Assembly: GCF_024055715.1 (NCBI RefSeq)
Contig: NZ_JAMXMV010000012.1
Coordinates: 62,001 to 126,000, forward strand
Direction of reading: 5' to 3'
Source of the DNA: Actinoallomurus soli
GTDB taxonomy: Bacteria > Actinomycetota > Actinomycetes > Streptosporangiales > Streptosporangiaceae
Length of the DNA stretch: 64,000 bases
Made by a program: the position numbers and the translations under genes. Positions within the stretch are counted from its first letter, which is position 1. Every line of letters begins with the position of its first letter. Shown here in pieces: positions 1 to 7,783 of this stretch. Under the pieces are notes generated by a model, which searched no databases, was not told the DNA's origin, and was given only the letters and a program-made list of their open reading frames with translations.

Positions 1-29
1 GTTCAGAGCGGAAGAACGCGGAGCGGACG

Positions 30-2084
30 ATGGCCCCTCACCCCCCGGCGCCACCCGTCACAGGCCGACCCGTCACCGGCCGGCCCCCTGCCGGCCGATA
101 TCGCGGCGCCGGTCTGCTGCTGACCCTCCCCGCCGCCCTCCTGGCGCTCATCACCCTGATCGTGCCGACCGGCCAGACGATCGTGAAGAGTTTCCAGAGG
201 TCCCAGCTCTTCGGCCGTTCCCACGATTTCGTCGGCCTCGACAATTACTTCAACGTCCTCAAGCAGGGTGACGTCTGGCGCGCGTTCGGCTTCTCGGTCC
301 TGCTCGCCATCGTCCCGGTCATCGTCGCCGTGCTGATCGGCCCGGCGCTCGCCGCGGCCCTGGACGGGGCGGGAACGTGGCCCCGGCGGGTCGGCCGCGT
401 CCTGCTGTCCCTGCCGCTCGTGGTCTTCTCCCCGGTGGCGGTCGCCGTCGCCTGGCACCTGGGACAGGCCGGCGCCGGGGGGAACGGAATCGCGAGGATC
501 TTCGGCCGGATCGACAGCCCCGACAAGGCGTTCGCCGTCATCCCGCTGATCACGGCGGCGGCCACGTTCGGCGTGGTGTGCGGCCTGGCGCTGCTGGTCT
601 TCCTGCCGGTCCTGCGCGGCCGCCGCGAAGGCCGGCGGATCACCCCGGCCATGCTCGCGGTCGCGTCGGTCGTCGCGCTCGCGGTGATCGCGACGAGCCT
701 GCAGGCGTTCACCTTCCCGGCGGTGCTCGGCGACTCGCGGCGCTCGGTCGGTCCCGTCGGCCTGGGATACGGCAGGGCCTTCCGCCTGGCCGAACTGGGC
801 CTCGGTTCGGCCCAGGACACCATCGTCGGCCTGATCCTGGCGGCCCTCGGCGTGGCCGCGGCCCTCATCGCGATCAGAACGGGCCTCGGCGTCAAGCTCG
901 CCCCGGCACCCCCGCGCGGAACTCCGGAGCCCGGCCCGCGCCCGGACGCCGGCCGGTCGGCGATCGGGCTGCTGGCCGTGGTCGTCGTCCTGATCCTCAC
1001 CGTCCTGGCCTCCTGGCCCTGGCTCTCCGCGCTGTTCTCCCACGGCTCCGGCGGCTCGGCCCACGACTCCACGGCCCGCCTCTACCTGAACACGTGGATC
1101 CCGCCGCTGCTGGGCGCGATCGTCTCCGTCGGCGCGGCGTTCCTGGCGGCACTGGGCATCGGCGGCCTCCGCCCGCTCGGCCGCCGCAGCGAGTGGCTCC
1201 TCCTGCCGTTCGCCCCGTGGCTGTTCGTCGGCATCGGCCCGCTCGCCATCGCCGACTACCAGAACGAGCGCGACCTCGACCTCCTCGGGAAGTTCCCCGC
1301 GCTGATCTCGCCGATCCTCGTGAGCGTCCCCGCCCTGTTCATCCTGACGCTGTTCTGCCGGAGACACGCGGCCCGGTGGCGGGCGCAACGCGCCGCCGGC
1401 GCCCCGGCCGGCCCATCGTTCTTCGCCACGGTCGTCGTCCCGGCGCTGCCCCTGGCGGGCCTGCTCGCCGGCGCGATCACCCTGATCGGAGCACAGGGCC
1501 TGCTGTGGCCGTCCATCGCCGGCGACGGCCCCGGCAACCAGACGGCGCCGCTCGAGCTGATCATCCGCGTCGAGCAGACCTTCGGCACCAACACCGGGAC
1601 CGGACTGACGACGCCGATCGTCGTGGTCGTCCTGGCGCTCATCGCGCTGGCCGCGCTGCAGATCCTCTATCTCGACCGGCTCGTCATCACGACCGGCCCC
1701 GACGAGGAGGCCCTCGGAACCGTGCCGCCGTTCCAGCCCGCAGGACCACCCGTCCCGGTCCCAGGCCCCGGCCTCCCGCCGCCCACCGGGCCGTCATTCC
1801 CGTTGCCTCCCCCGCCCGGTTACGGCCCACCGCCCTCGTACGGGCCTCCCCCCGGCTACGCACCTCCACCGGGGTACGCGCCGCCGCCCGGCGGGCCGCC
1901 CCCTTCGCCCGCACCCACGACGCGCCCGGCCGATCCGGAGCCGGAGCCGCCGGCGGATCCGGAGGGCGCTCCCGAGATGCGGACGAGAAGCGATGGGGAG
2001 CCGTCACCCGCCGCGCGCGAGGACCCGGACGCGGCTCCGGCGGACACGCCGGCCGACGACCCACCGCAGCGCGCGGACGACTGA
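30..2084 (+). CDS. Fused MalF/MalG-like ABC permease with proline-rich tail
   Basis: This 684-aa membrane protein looks like two carbohydrate-importer permease subunits joined in one chain. The first membrane segment (about residues 28-48) is followed by F-V-G-L-D-N-Y near residue 68, which is typical of MalF-type permeases, and about six segments fill the N-terminal half. A second membrane block starts near residue 315 and looks MalG-like. From about residue 564 the chain becomes a cytoplasmic tail rich in Pro, Gly and Tyr, with GYAPPPGYAPPPG-type repeats and an acidic end. The ATG is preceded by GGAG. No ATPase or solute-binding gene lies in the window, so partners would have to be upstream. 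The substrate is unknown. Confidence 0.6.
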   Translation: MAPHPPAPPVTGRPVTGRPPAGRYRGAGLLLTLPAALLALITLIVPTGQTIVKSFQRSQLFGRSHDFVGLDNYFNVLKQGDVWRAFGFSVLLAIVPVIVAVLIGPALAAALDGAGTWPRRVGRVLLSLPLVVFSPVAVAVAWHLGQAGAGGNGIARIFGRIDSPDKAFAVIPLITAAATFGVVCGLALLVFLPVLRGRREGRRITPAMLAVASVVALAVIATSLQAFTFPAVLGDSRRSVGPVGLGYGRAFRLAELGLGSAQDTIVGLILAALGVAAALIAIRTGLGVKLAPAPPRGTPEPGPRPDAGRSAIGLLAVVVVLILTVLASWPWLSALFSHGSGGSAHDSTARLYLNTWIPPLLGAIVSVGAAFLAALGIGGLRPLGRRSEWLLLPFAPWLFVGIGPLAIADYQNERDLDLLGKFPALISPILVSVPALFILTLFCRRHAARWRAQRAAGAPAGPSFFATVVVPALPLAGLLAGAITLIGAQGLLWPSIAGDGPGNQTAPLELIIRVEQTFGTNTGTGLTTPIVVVVLALIALAALQILYLDRLVITTGPDEEALGTVPPFQPAGPPVPVPGPGLPPPTGPSFPLPPPPGYGPPPSYGPPPGYAPPPGYAPPPGGPPPSPAPTTRPADPEPEPPADPEGAPEMRTRSDGEPSPAAREDPDAAPADTPADDPPQRADD

Positions 2085-2110
2085 GGCGACCCGCAGAACC
2101 CGGAGGATGG

Positions 2111-2731
2111 ATGCTTCGCCTGCCCACCAGGGAGCGGCGCGTCGAGAAATGCCGAGGCAGACGCCACGTACTGAGGACGCCGCGGCTGTTCCTGCAGACG
2201 GCCACGCTCCTCGACCTGAACATCGCCGCGGCCGCCGCCAGCGACCCGGAGGCGCAGCGGTGGCTCGGCTGGCCGCCCGGTGGCGTGATCCTGGAGGATT
2301 ACCGGGATCGGCTACTCGCGAGACGGCCGGGTCGAGGTCGCCCGTTCCGGGGACCGGGCGACGACGTCGAATTGATCGCCATCGACCGGCAGAGCGGTCT
2401 CCTCGCCGGCTCCATCGGCGTGCGCTGCGCCGAAGGCGGGGAATGGGAGGTCGGCGGATACCTGGCTCCGCGTTTCCGATCTCAGGGTCTGGGCACCGAG
2501 CTTTTCGCCGGAGCCGCGGCGTTCGCCCACGATCACCTCGGCTTGGCGGTGGTCCACGCAGGCGCGGAGGTCTCGAACTCCGCGTCGATCGGCGCCCTGC
2601 TGTCGGCTGGTTTCGTCCCGATGGCGGGGCCGGAAGAACATGAACTCCCGGACGGCCGGGTCATCCCGAGCCGCTGGTTCCGCCATGAGTCCGACCGGCC
2701 GGCCACATGCGCCATTGCCGGGAGCCGGTGA
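2111..2731 (+). CDS. GNAT family N-acetyltransferase
   Basis: The 206-aa product has the GCN5-related fold. It opens with the usual strand R-T-P-R-L-F-L (about residues 22-28), and the acetyl-CoA pyrophosphate loop R-S-Q-G-L-G lies at residues 123-128. The asparagine-containing stretch EVSNSASIGALLSAGFVP is typical of motif B in RimJ/RimL-like enzymes. GGAGG at 2102-2106 supports this ATG. It lies 26 bases after the permease gene on the same strand and converges on the ATPase gene at 2734. The acceptor substrate is not predictable. The Arg-rich first 20 residues may not all be translated. Confidence 0.72.
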   Translation: MLRLPTRERRVEKCRGRRHVLRTPRLFLQTATLLDLNIAAAAASDPEAQRWLGWPPGGVILEDYRDRLLARRPGRGRPFRGPGDDVELIAIDRQSGLLAGSIGVRCAEGGEWEVGGYLAPRFRSQGLGTELFAGAAAFAHDHLGLAVVHAGAEVSNSASIGALLSAGFVPMAGPEEHELPDGRVIPSRWFRHESDRPATCAIAGSR

Positions 2732-2733
2732 GC

Positions 2734-3147
2734 CTAGATTCGGGCCCACACCCATTTGCCGCCCCGATCTGGAGTGGGTGTACAGCCCCATGCCAGAGCG
2801 GCGCTACGAACCAGGAGGAGTCCACGGCCACCGTTGTGGTCGAAGTCGTCGTCGTCCAGGTCGGCGAGCGGATCCGCGCTGACCTGCGGCGGCTCGGGTG
2901 CCGGGTCCCAGACGGACAGCACGCTCTCCGCGCCGTCCAATGTGATCATCACTTTGATCAGCTTTCCGGGCGCGGCCTTGACGGCATTGGTCGCGAGTTC
3001 GGAAATGATCAGCTCGGCGTCGGGGCACGTGTCCCGCCGACCATATTGCGCGATGACGATCGAAACCCACCGGCGAATGGCGGGGACGGCGCTCTCCGCA
3101 GCGGTAAAGGACAGCGCCTGGGACATCGGAAGGTGACCCATGGCCAT
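2734..3147 (-). CDS. Anti-sigma-factor-type ATP-binding protein (HATPase_c)
   Basis: A small GHKL-fold protein of 137 aa like the RsbW/SpoIIAB-type serine kinases that are abundant in actinomycetes. The N-box is visible as ELATNAVKA (Asn near residue 54). The glycine-rich ATP lid is GGRGLLLV near the C-terminus. The G1 box reads D-P-A-P, not D-x-G. The reading frame is open upstream to 3291, but that extension overlaps the upstream leader of the divergent regulator gene. The ATG at 3147 has a GAGAG-type ribosome site and gives the normal family length. It is divergent from the XRE regulator, a pairing often seen in WhiJ-like systems. Confidence 0.72.
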   Translation of the reverse strand: MAMGHLPMSQALSFTAAESAVPAIRRWVSIVIAQYGRRDTCPDAELIISELATNAVKAAPGKLIKVMITLDGAESVLSVWDPAPEPPQVSADPLADLDDDDFDHNGGRGLLLVRSAALAWGCTPTPDRGGKWVWARI

Positions 3148-3290
3148 GCCCGTCGTCTCTCGGCCGCACTTTCGCCGGCCGTATCCTCCGTTGACCGCAC
3201 AATCGTCGTACCGCATTGTTACTGTCTGCATCGGCTTCATCTCCACACGTGAGCAACCCCCGTCTTGTGGACTCCGAATGGATGAGAACA

Positions 3291-4100
3291 ATGCCGAAAC
3301 CCCCCAAAGCCCTAACGCCGGATCAAAGTCTCGCCGCCTACTTCGGCTTCGAGGTGCGCAAGCACCGCGAGGGCGCGAGCCTGTCCCAAGCCGAGCTCGC
3401 CGACCACCTGCACTGGGCCAAATCCACGGTCGGCAACCTGGAGACGGCGTTCCGCTCCCCCACCGTCGACCACGCCAAGGACCTCGACCGCTTCTTCACC
3501 ACCGACCGCTTCGGCTGGCTCCACGGCCTGATCGTCCGCGAGGAGCTCCCCGACTTCTTCCGCCCCTTCGCCCGCAGAGAGCCCGACGCGACGCACATCC
3601 GGATGTTCGAGCCACTCGTCATCCCTGGCCTGCTTCAGATCGAGGAGTACGCCCGCGCACTTCTGGCCACCGACCAGAGCCCGGATCAACTAGAGCAGGC
3701 GGTCGCGGCCCGAATGGAGCGGCAGAAGATTCTCTTCCGCAAGGAGCCCGCCCCACCTCGCCTCTGGATCGTTCTTGACGAGGGCGTCCTCAGACGACAG
3801 GTCGGTGGGGCGACGGTCATGCGGAAGCAGATCGAACATCTCCTGGCGATGGGTGAGCGCCACGACGTCACAATCCAGGTCGTTCCGTCATCGGTAGGTG
3901 AGTACATTGGCCTCGAAGGCGGCTTCTCGATCCTTAGCTTCGACGAAGGCTCCGATATGGCCTACGCGGAAGCGGCAGGCGGAGGGCACATGATTGAGCA
4001 GCAGAAGGACGTTGCTCGGACGATCACTCGCTTCGAGCTGATTCGCGCCCACGCCCTCAGCGTCAACGAAAGCACCAGATTGATCCGGGAGGCACTGTGA
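3291..4100 (+). CDS. XRE-family regulator with DUF5753 domain
   Basis: A 269-aa DNA-binding protein. Residues about 31-52 form a Cro/CI-type helix-turn-helix (SQAELADHLHWAKSTVGNLE). Residues about 95-265 match the DUF5753 domain, including E-P-L-V-I-P-G-L-L-Q-I-E-E-Y-A-R. This architecture is that of WhiJ-like regulators, which work with a small DUF397 partner. Such a partner gene starts inside the stop codon of this one (GTGA overlap at 4097-4100). In-frame starts also exist at 3216, 3249 and 3282. I chose 3291 because GGATGAGA precedes it and homologues start with MPKPP-like sequence. Base composition is lower in GC than that of neighbours. Confidence 0.82.
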   Translation: MPKPPKALTPDQSLAAYFGFEVRKHREGASLSQAELADHLHWAKSTVGNLETAFRSPTVDHAKDLDRFFTTDRFGWLHGLIVREELPDFFRPFARREPDATHIRMFEPLVIPGLLQIEEYARALLATDQSPDQLEQAVAARMERQKILFRKEPAPPRLWIVLDEGVLRRQVGGATVMRKQIEHLLAMGERHDVTIQVVPSSVGEYIGLEGGFSILSFDEGSDMAYAEAAGGGHMIEQQKDVARTITRFELIRAHALSVNESTRLIREAL

Positions 4101-4204
4101 ACGAACCTCAGCTCTTCACGGACTGGCGCAAGAGCAGCCGGAGCGGGAGCTCAGGCGGCAACTGCGTCGAAGTCGCCCAATCAATTGGTGAGGTGAGCAA
4201 GTGA
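4097..4204 (+). CDS. Short DUF397 protein, C-terminally truncated
   Basis: A GTG-initiated frame of 35 codons that overlaps the regulator's stop. It has the DUF397 opening: a tryptophan-anchored W-R-K-S-S, a Gly/Ser stretch, then G-G-N-C-V-E-V-A. Family members normally run 60-70 residues and continue with a V-x-V-R-D-S-K-D-P motif. Here the frame ends eight residues after VEVA, so the second half of the domain is missing. It may be a minimal functional partner of the regulator or a decayed gene. Confidence 0.6.
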   Translation: MNEPQLFTDWRKSSRSGSSGGNCVEVAQSIGEVSK

Positions 4205-4284
4205 CCCGCAGTTGGCGCAAGAGCAGCCCTGGGGCCGCCTATCGCGGGCGCGTCCCCAGGTGCTGGGACAGGCGCAGCAGGTAG
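4201..4284 (+). pseudogene. Second DUF397 gene start, cut off by the VOC gene
   Basis: A second GTG start, again overlapping the preceding stop (GTGA), encodes V-T-R-S-W-R-K-S-S and then loses similarity. It ends at 4284 after 27 codons. The WRKSS block repeats that of the preceding gene. The similarity stops where the end of the convergent VOC-fold gene begins (4239). This looks like a tandem DUF397 duplicate whose 3' part was replaced in a recombination event. Confidence 0.55.
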
Positions 4285-4649
4285 CCGTCCGGATCCTGCA
4301 CGGCGAACTGCCGCACACCCACGACATCAACGGCTCGCTCGTACCAACGCTCTTCCAGCGGCAAGAACAAACCGCAGCCGGCGGCCAGCACGGCAGCATG
4401 GATCTGCTCGACGTCCTCCACCTCGACCGTGAGGTTGACGCCCCGCCCATAGGGGCGGTCGAGCTCCGCACGGGGATAGAGCCGGTCGCGGCTCAATGGC
4501 TTCTCCAGCATGAGCTCTGCCCCGCCTAGCTCCAGGTAGGCAAAACGCTCCTCCGGACGCGCGTAACGCACCTGGAACCCCAGCAGGCGATAGAAAGCCA
4601 GGCTGGCCTCGATGTCGGAGACGATCAATTCCGGAACCAGACACGACAT
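4239..4649 (-). CDS. VOC-fold (glyoxalase/bleomycin-resistance) protein
   Basis: A 136-aa member of the vicinal-oxygen-chelate superfamily. The opening P-E-L-I-V-S-D-I-E-A-S-L-A-F-Y with L-L-G-F-Q-V is the first beta-alpha-beta module. The ending V-Q-D-P-D-G-Y-L-L-R-L is the conserved last strand with its metal-site region. The size and the E-R-F-A-Y-L-E-L segment resemble bleomycin-binding proteins more than glyoxalase I, but the ligand cannot be assigned. An in-frame GTG at 4667 is possible. The ATG at 4649 has GGGTGGCGGG just before it. The gene is divergent from the MFS transporter at 4828. Confidence 0.7.
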   Translation of the reverse strand: MSCLVPELIVSDIEASLAFYRLLGFQVRYARPEERFAYLELGGAELMLEKPLSRDRLYPRAELDRPYGRGVNLTVEVEDVEQIHAAVLAAGCGLFLPLEERWYERAVDVVGVRQFAVQDPDGYLLRLSQHLGTRPR

Positions 4650-4792
4650 CCCGCCACCCTGACGCACCTCAGGAATACTCGCAAATCACCATCCTGGCCA
4701 GCCGACGAAGCCCGTCCGGACAAGACGACCAACGGCGGAGCGGCAGACGCGCCATCCACTCTCCGCAGTGACGTTGATGTCTGTTTCCCGCC

Positions 4793-4812
4793 AGCATCGT
4801 TGCGCCGATGCT
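4793..4812. promoter_or_regulatory. Inverted repeat before MFS gene, candidate operator
   Basis: AGCATCG and CGATGCT form a perfect 7-bp inverted repeat separated by six bases. It ends 15 bases before the GTG at 4828, in the divergent control region of the VOC and MFS genes. A repressor site or a translation-affecting hairpin would both fit. Confidence 0.4.
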
Positions 4813-4827
4813 TCCTACGGTTGGCGG

Positions 4828-6021
4828 GTGAGAACTGATCTTTCCGGGGTCGATCAGCACCGCCGATTGCGTAGTCCTGTCATTTGGTTCATGTCGTTCG
4901 CGGCCGCGCTCGGGACAGCGACGATCTACCCGTTGCAGCCGGCGATCGCCGATGTGGCGAACTCGTTGGACGCCTCGCTCGCCGCTGTCGGGGTCGCTCT
5001 CGCGTGCGGGCCGATGGGTTACATGGTCGGACTCGGTCTCCTTGTCTCGCTGGTCGACCGATTTCCCCCGGGGCGGGTGCTGTCGGCGCAGGTCGGCGCT
5101 CTGGCGGCCGCCCTGTTCGTGAGTGCTGTCGTCGACAGCGTATGGGCGTTGGGGGCGGCAATCGGCGTGATCGGGGCCTGCTCGTCCGTTGGCGCAGGAC
5201 TCAGTTCGGTGGTCGCCCGGCTCGCGTCCCCGCATCGGCGAGCAACGATGCTGGGGATCGTGACCGCCGGGATATCGGCGGGAATCCTCGCCGGCCGGAT
5301 CGTCGGCGGCTGGCTTGCCGAGGTCATCGGCTGGCGTGGCATGCTCATGGGGTTCGCCGCGGCCTGTGCGGCCGTCGCGGTGGGCCTGCTGCTGGTCGTG
5401 CCAGGAACTCGGGGAAAGGCTGAGCGTGGTTATCTCGCCACGCTGAGGTCGATCCCGGGCCTGCTCGTCCGCTACCGGGCGTTGCGGCTGGCCGCCACCC
5501 GTGGTGCCCTGTGGTTCTTCGCGTTCTGCGCGATGTGGGCTGGGCTGGCGGTCGCGCTCTCGGAGCCCCCGTACTCGTACTCAGCCGAGCGTATTGGCAT
5601 TTACGGATTCGCTGGACTCCTCGGGATTCTCGCCACTCGGGTTTCGGGCATCTACACCGATCGCGTGGGCGCGCGCCGCGTGATCCTCGTAGGTCTCGTG
5701 ATCGCCGGAGCCGCGGCGGCAACCATCGGGTTCGTACTCCCGAGCGCTGCCGCGACCTTGGCCTGTCTAGCGCTGTTCGACGCAGGTCTGTTCGCTGCGC
5801 AAGTCGCGAATCAAAGCACCATCCTCGCGATCGATCCCGAGGCCCCCGCACGGTTCAACAGCGCCTACATGCTCGTCTACTTCGTCGGCGGAAGCCTCGG
5901 CACTGCTTTCGGGGCGGCGGCCGTCGAACGGTTCGGCTGGCCGGCGACAGCCACGATCACCGCAGCCGCCATCACGGTTGCCGCAGCGATCACGCTGCGC
6001 GCGGACGATCGCTCGATTTGA
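4828..6021 (+). CDS. MFS transporter (12-TM type)
   Basis: A 397-aa major facilitator protein with about twelve hydrophobic segments in two six-helix halves. The first half has the loop D-R-F-P-P-G-R after helix 2 and R-I-V-G-G-W-L in the fifth helix. The second half repeats the cytoplasmic signature as Y-T-D-R-V-G-A-R-R. It resembles CynX/NimT-type permeases and sugar-efflux-like exporters; the substrate is unknown. In-frame starts exist at 4768 and 4777, but they would place an inverted repeat inside the coding region and add a Cys/His-rich leader unlike the family, so GTG at 4828 is preferred. GC content is lower than in the window core. Confidence 0.7.
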   Translation: MRTDLSGVDQHRRLRSPVIWFMSFAAALGTATIYPLQPAIADVANSLDASLAAVGVALACGPMGYMVGLGLLVSLVDRFPPGRVLSAQVGALAAALFVSAVVDSVWALGAAIGVIGACSSVGAGLSSVVARLASPHRRATMLGIVTAGISAGILAGRIVGGWLAEVIGWRGMLMGFAAACAAVAVGLLLVVPGTRGKAERGYLATLRSIPGLLVRYRALRLAATRGALWFFAFCAMWAGLAVALSEPPYSYSAERIGIYGFAGLLGILATRVSGIYTDRVGARRVILVGLVIAGAAAATIGFVLPSAAATLACLALFDAGLFAAQVANQSTILAIDPEAPARFNSAYMLVYFVGGSLGTAFGAAAVERFGWPATATITAAAITVAAAITLRADDRSI

Positions 6022-6030
6022 TCCACTTCC

Positions 6031-6053
6031 ACATGGTGCGCTCACGACCATGT
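6031..6053 (+). terminator. Hairpin after MFS gene
   Basis: ACATGGT and ACCATGT form a perfect 7-bp stem with a 9-base loop, starting nine bases after the MFS stop codon. There is no clear T-run, as is common for actinomycete terminators. Confidence 0.45.
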
Positions 6054-6263
6054 CGTTAGGAGTTCTCAGTGCCACGTGCGCCTGATCAGTACGACGATCC
6101 CCGTACGCCCCTGCCAGGTCACTCCGCGCGACCGAGGCCCGTACATTCACCGAGCGTCGCGGACAACCGGGATCAGTGCGAGCGATCAGCACTGTCTCGA
6201 GGGATCAGGTGCGGACGGAACGGGCGACTCCGACGAAACACCTATCCGCGAGGCACCCTGCTT

Positions 6264-6318
6264 CCCCGGGCCGTCTACTCAGGCGAAAAATCGTCTCGCC
6301 TGAGTAGACGGCCCGGGG
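6264..6318. repeat. Perfect 23-bp inverted repeat, probable bidirectional terminator
   Basis: The arm at 6264-6286 (CCCCGGGCCGTCTACTCAGG plus CGA) is perfectly complementary to the arm at 6296-6318, with a 9-base AT-richer loop. It lies between two converging genes, 48 bases from the HxlR stop, so a two-way transcription terminator is the simplest reading. The length and perfection exceed every other hairpin in the window, so a mobile-element end or integration relic is also possible. Confidence 0.6.
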
Positions 6319-6366
6319 CGCGATGGGGTCACCCGGCGAGCGGGCGAGGACACTCAGTCCGTCTCG

Positions 6367-6801
6367 TTACGCGCCATTCCCGGCGTGATTCGCCGCGTGG
6401 GCGTCGTGGTGCTCGCGGGCGGTGGTGATGTCCGGGCCGTGCAGGACCGCCCAGTCCGCGAGGGCGGACAGCGGGCCTAGGAAGGTACGGCCGAGGTCGG
6501 TCAGGTCGTACTCCACGCTCGGCGGCACGCTCGGATGCACGGTCCGGCTGACGAAGCCGTCGCGTTCGAGGCCACGCAGGGTGCGCGTCAGCATCCGCTG
6601 GCTGATGCCCTCGATCGACCGGTGCAGTTCGTTGAAGCGGTACGACCGCTTCCCCAGCAGGATCAGGATCAGCACGCTCCACCGATCTCCGGCGCGACGC
6701 AGGACGTCCGTCACCGGGCACGCCTGGTGTTCCGCCGTCGGCACCGGAATAGGAAGCGGCGCGGTCAGCACCGAGGGCACACCGGTGTGCGTATCAGACA
6801 T
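6367..6801 (-). CDS. HxlR-family winged-helix regulator
   Basis: A 144-aa transcription factor. It has the HxlR cysteine in H-Q-A-C-P-V-T-D-V-L (about residue 29), followed by the domain core D-R-W-S-V-L-I-L-I-L-L and the recognition region F-N-E-L-H-R-S-I-E-G-I-S-Q-R-M-L-T-R-T-L. The wing ends in V-E-Y-D-L-T-D-L-G. The frame continues upstream to 7206, but ATG at 6801 has AGAAGG eight bases before it and gives normal length. It is divergent from the SDR gene at 6878. HxlR proteins often sense aldehydes, quinones or oxidants and control a neighbouring oxidoreductase. Confidence 0.85.
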   Translation of the reverse strand: MSDTHTGVPSVLTAPLPIPVPTAEHQACPVTDVLRRAGDRWSVLILILLGKRSYRFNELHRSIEGISQRMLTRTLRGLERDGFVSRTVHPSVPPSVEYDLTDLGRTFLGPLSALADWAVLHGPDITTAREHHDAHAANHAGNGA

Positions 6802-6877
6802 CGAACTGCCTTCTTTCGGCCGTACGAACGCTTGCCGATGATTGTCGCCGAATGGTCGATGGCAGAGGAGCGAGCGC

Positions 6878-7729
6878 ATGTCCGGCGATAGGACGAAGAC
6901 AGTGGTGATCAGTGGTGGCACCGACGGAATGGGCCGTGCGACCGCGCTCGCGCGTCTCGCCCGGGGCGACACCGTGATCGCCATCGGCAGCGGTGAGGCG
7001 AAGGGGCGGGCACTGGTCGAGGAGGCCGCTCGCCTGGGAGCCGACGATCGGTTCCACTTCCTGCGCGCGGATCTCAGCGTCGTCGGGGAGGTCCGCCGCG
7101 TGGGGCGTGAGATCACGGACCGGCATCCGGTGGTCGACGCGCTCGTCCTGTGCGCGAACCGGCACAGCCCGAAACGACGGGAGACCGTCGACGGCCTTGA
7201 GTTCACGTTCGCGTTGTACTACCTGAGCCGGTATCTGCTGGGCGACCTGCTGCGTCCGGCGATGGACGCGGCGCCCGCGCCGGTGATCGTGAACGTGGCC
7301 GGGGTCGGCAACACGGCCGGCTCCGTGCACTGGGACGACCTGCAGTTGCGCGGCAAGTACAGCGGTATCCAGGCTCAGCTTCAGGCGGGCCGGGCCAACG
7401 ACCTGCTCGGCGTAGCATTCGCCGAACGGGCGGCCGGCAAGGCCCGATACGTCCTCTACCACCCCGGCTTCACGCGCAGCGGAGACCTGTCGCCGCTGAA
7501 TCCCCTGGTTCGCGGCCTGATCAAGCTGCTGGCACTCTTCAAGGCCCGGCCGGTGGAGGCATCGATCCGTCCGATCGTCGAGTGGGTCGACGAACCACCC
7601 TCCGCTCCGCTCACCGCGATCGACCGCGGCAGGCCGGTCGACCGATCGCTGTCCACTCTCGATACGAATGACGCCGAACGCCTCGCTGCGCTCACCGAGG
7701 ACCTGCTGCGTACACTGCGCCGCCCCTAG
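6878..7729 (+). CDS. SDR-fold protein with altered catalytic motif
   Basis: A 283-aa Rossmann-fold protein. The nucleotide-binding motif is S-G-G-T-D-G-M-G-R (about residues 12-20), followed by D-L-S and a C-A-N in place of the usual N-A-G. The region that should carry the active-site Y-x-x-x-K reads Q-L-Q-A-G-R-A-N-D-L-L, so Tyr and Lys are both absent while the following A-N-D-L-L is conserved in type. It may be a non-catalytic or unusual SDR. GAGGAG at 6865-6870 supports ATG 6878. The divergent HxlR gene is its likely regulator. Confidence 0.72.
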   Translation: MSGDRTKTVVISGGTDGMGRATALARLARGDTVIAIGSGEAKGRALVEEAARLGADDRFHFLRADLSVVGEVRRVGREITDRHPVVDALVLCANRHSPKRRETVDGLEFTFALYYLSRYLLGDLLRPAMDAAPAPVIVNVAGVGNTAGSVHWDDLQLRGKYSGIQAQLQAGRANDLLGVAFAERAAGKARYVLYHPGFTRSGDLSPLNPLVRGLIKLLALFKARPVEASIRPIVEWVDEPPSAPLTAIDRGRPVDRSLSTLDTNDAERLAALTEDLLRTLRRP

Positions 7730-7783
7730 CCTGATCCGGATGGTGCCGTTCTGTCCCGATCGTGGCGATCCCCTCGCGGCCGA

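Larger units (their letters stand above)
6022..6366. other. Gene-free interval with two hairpins
   Basis: About 345 bases between the convergent MFS and HxlR genes. Several frames are open (for example from a GTG at 6069), but none has codon bias or recognisable sequence. Two inverted repeats, listed separately, are the only structure I see. Confidence 0.6.

Noticed and set aside
1815-1905. Proline-rich repeats of the permease tail as a tandem DNA repeat or CRISPR
   Set aside because: The repetition is at protein level (GYAPPPG) with imperfect DNA copies and no spacers; no CRISPR-like array exists in the window.
6069-6428. GTG-started frame of 119 codons after the MFS gene with GGAG upstream
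   Set aside because: The translation is Arg/Ser/Pro-rich, runs through the 23-bp hairpin and into the HxlR gene in antisense, and has no recognisable sequence.
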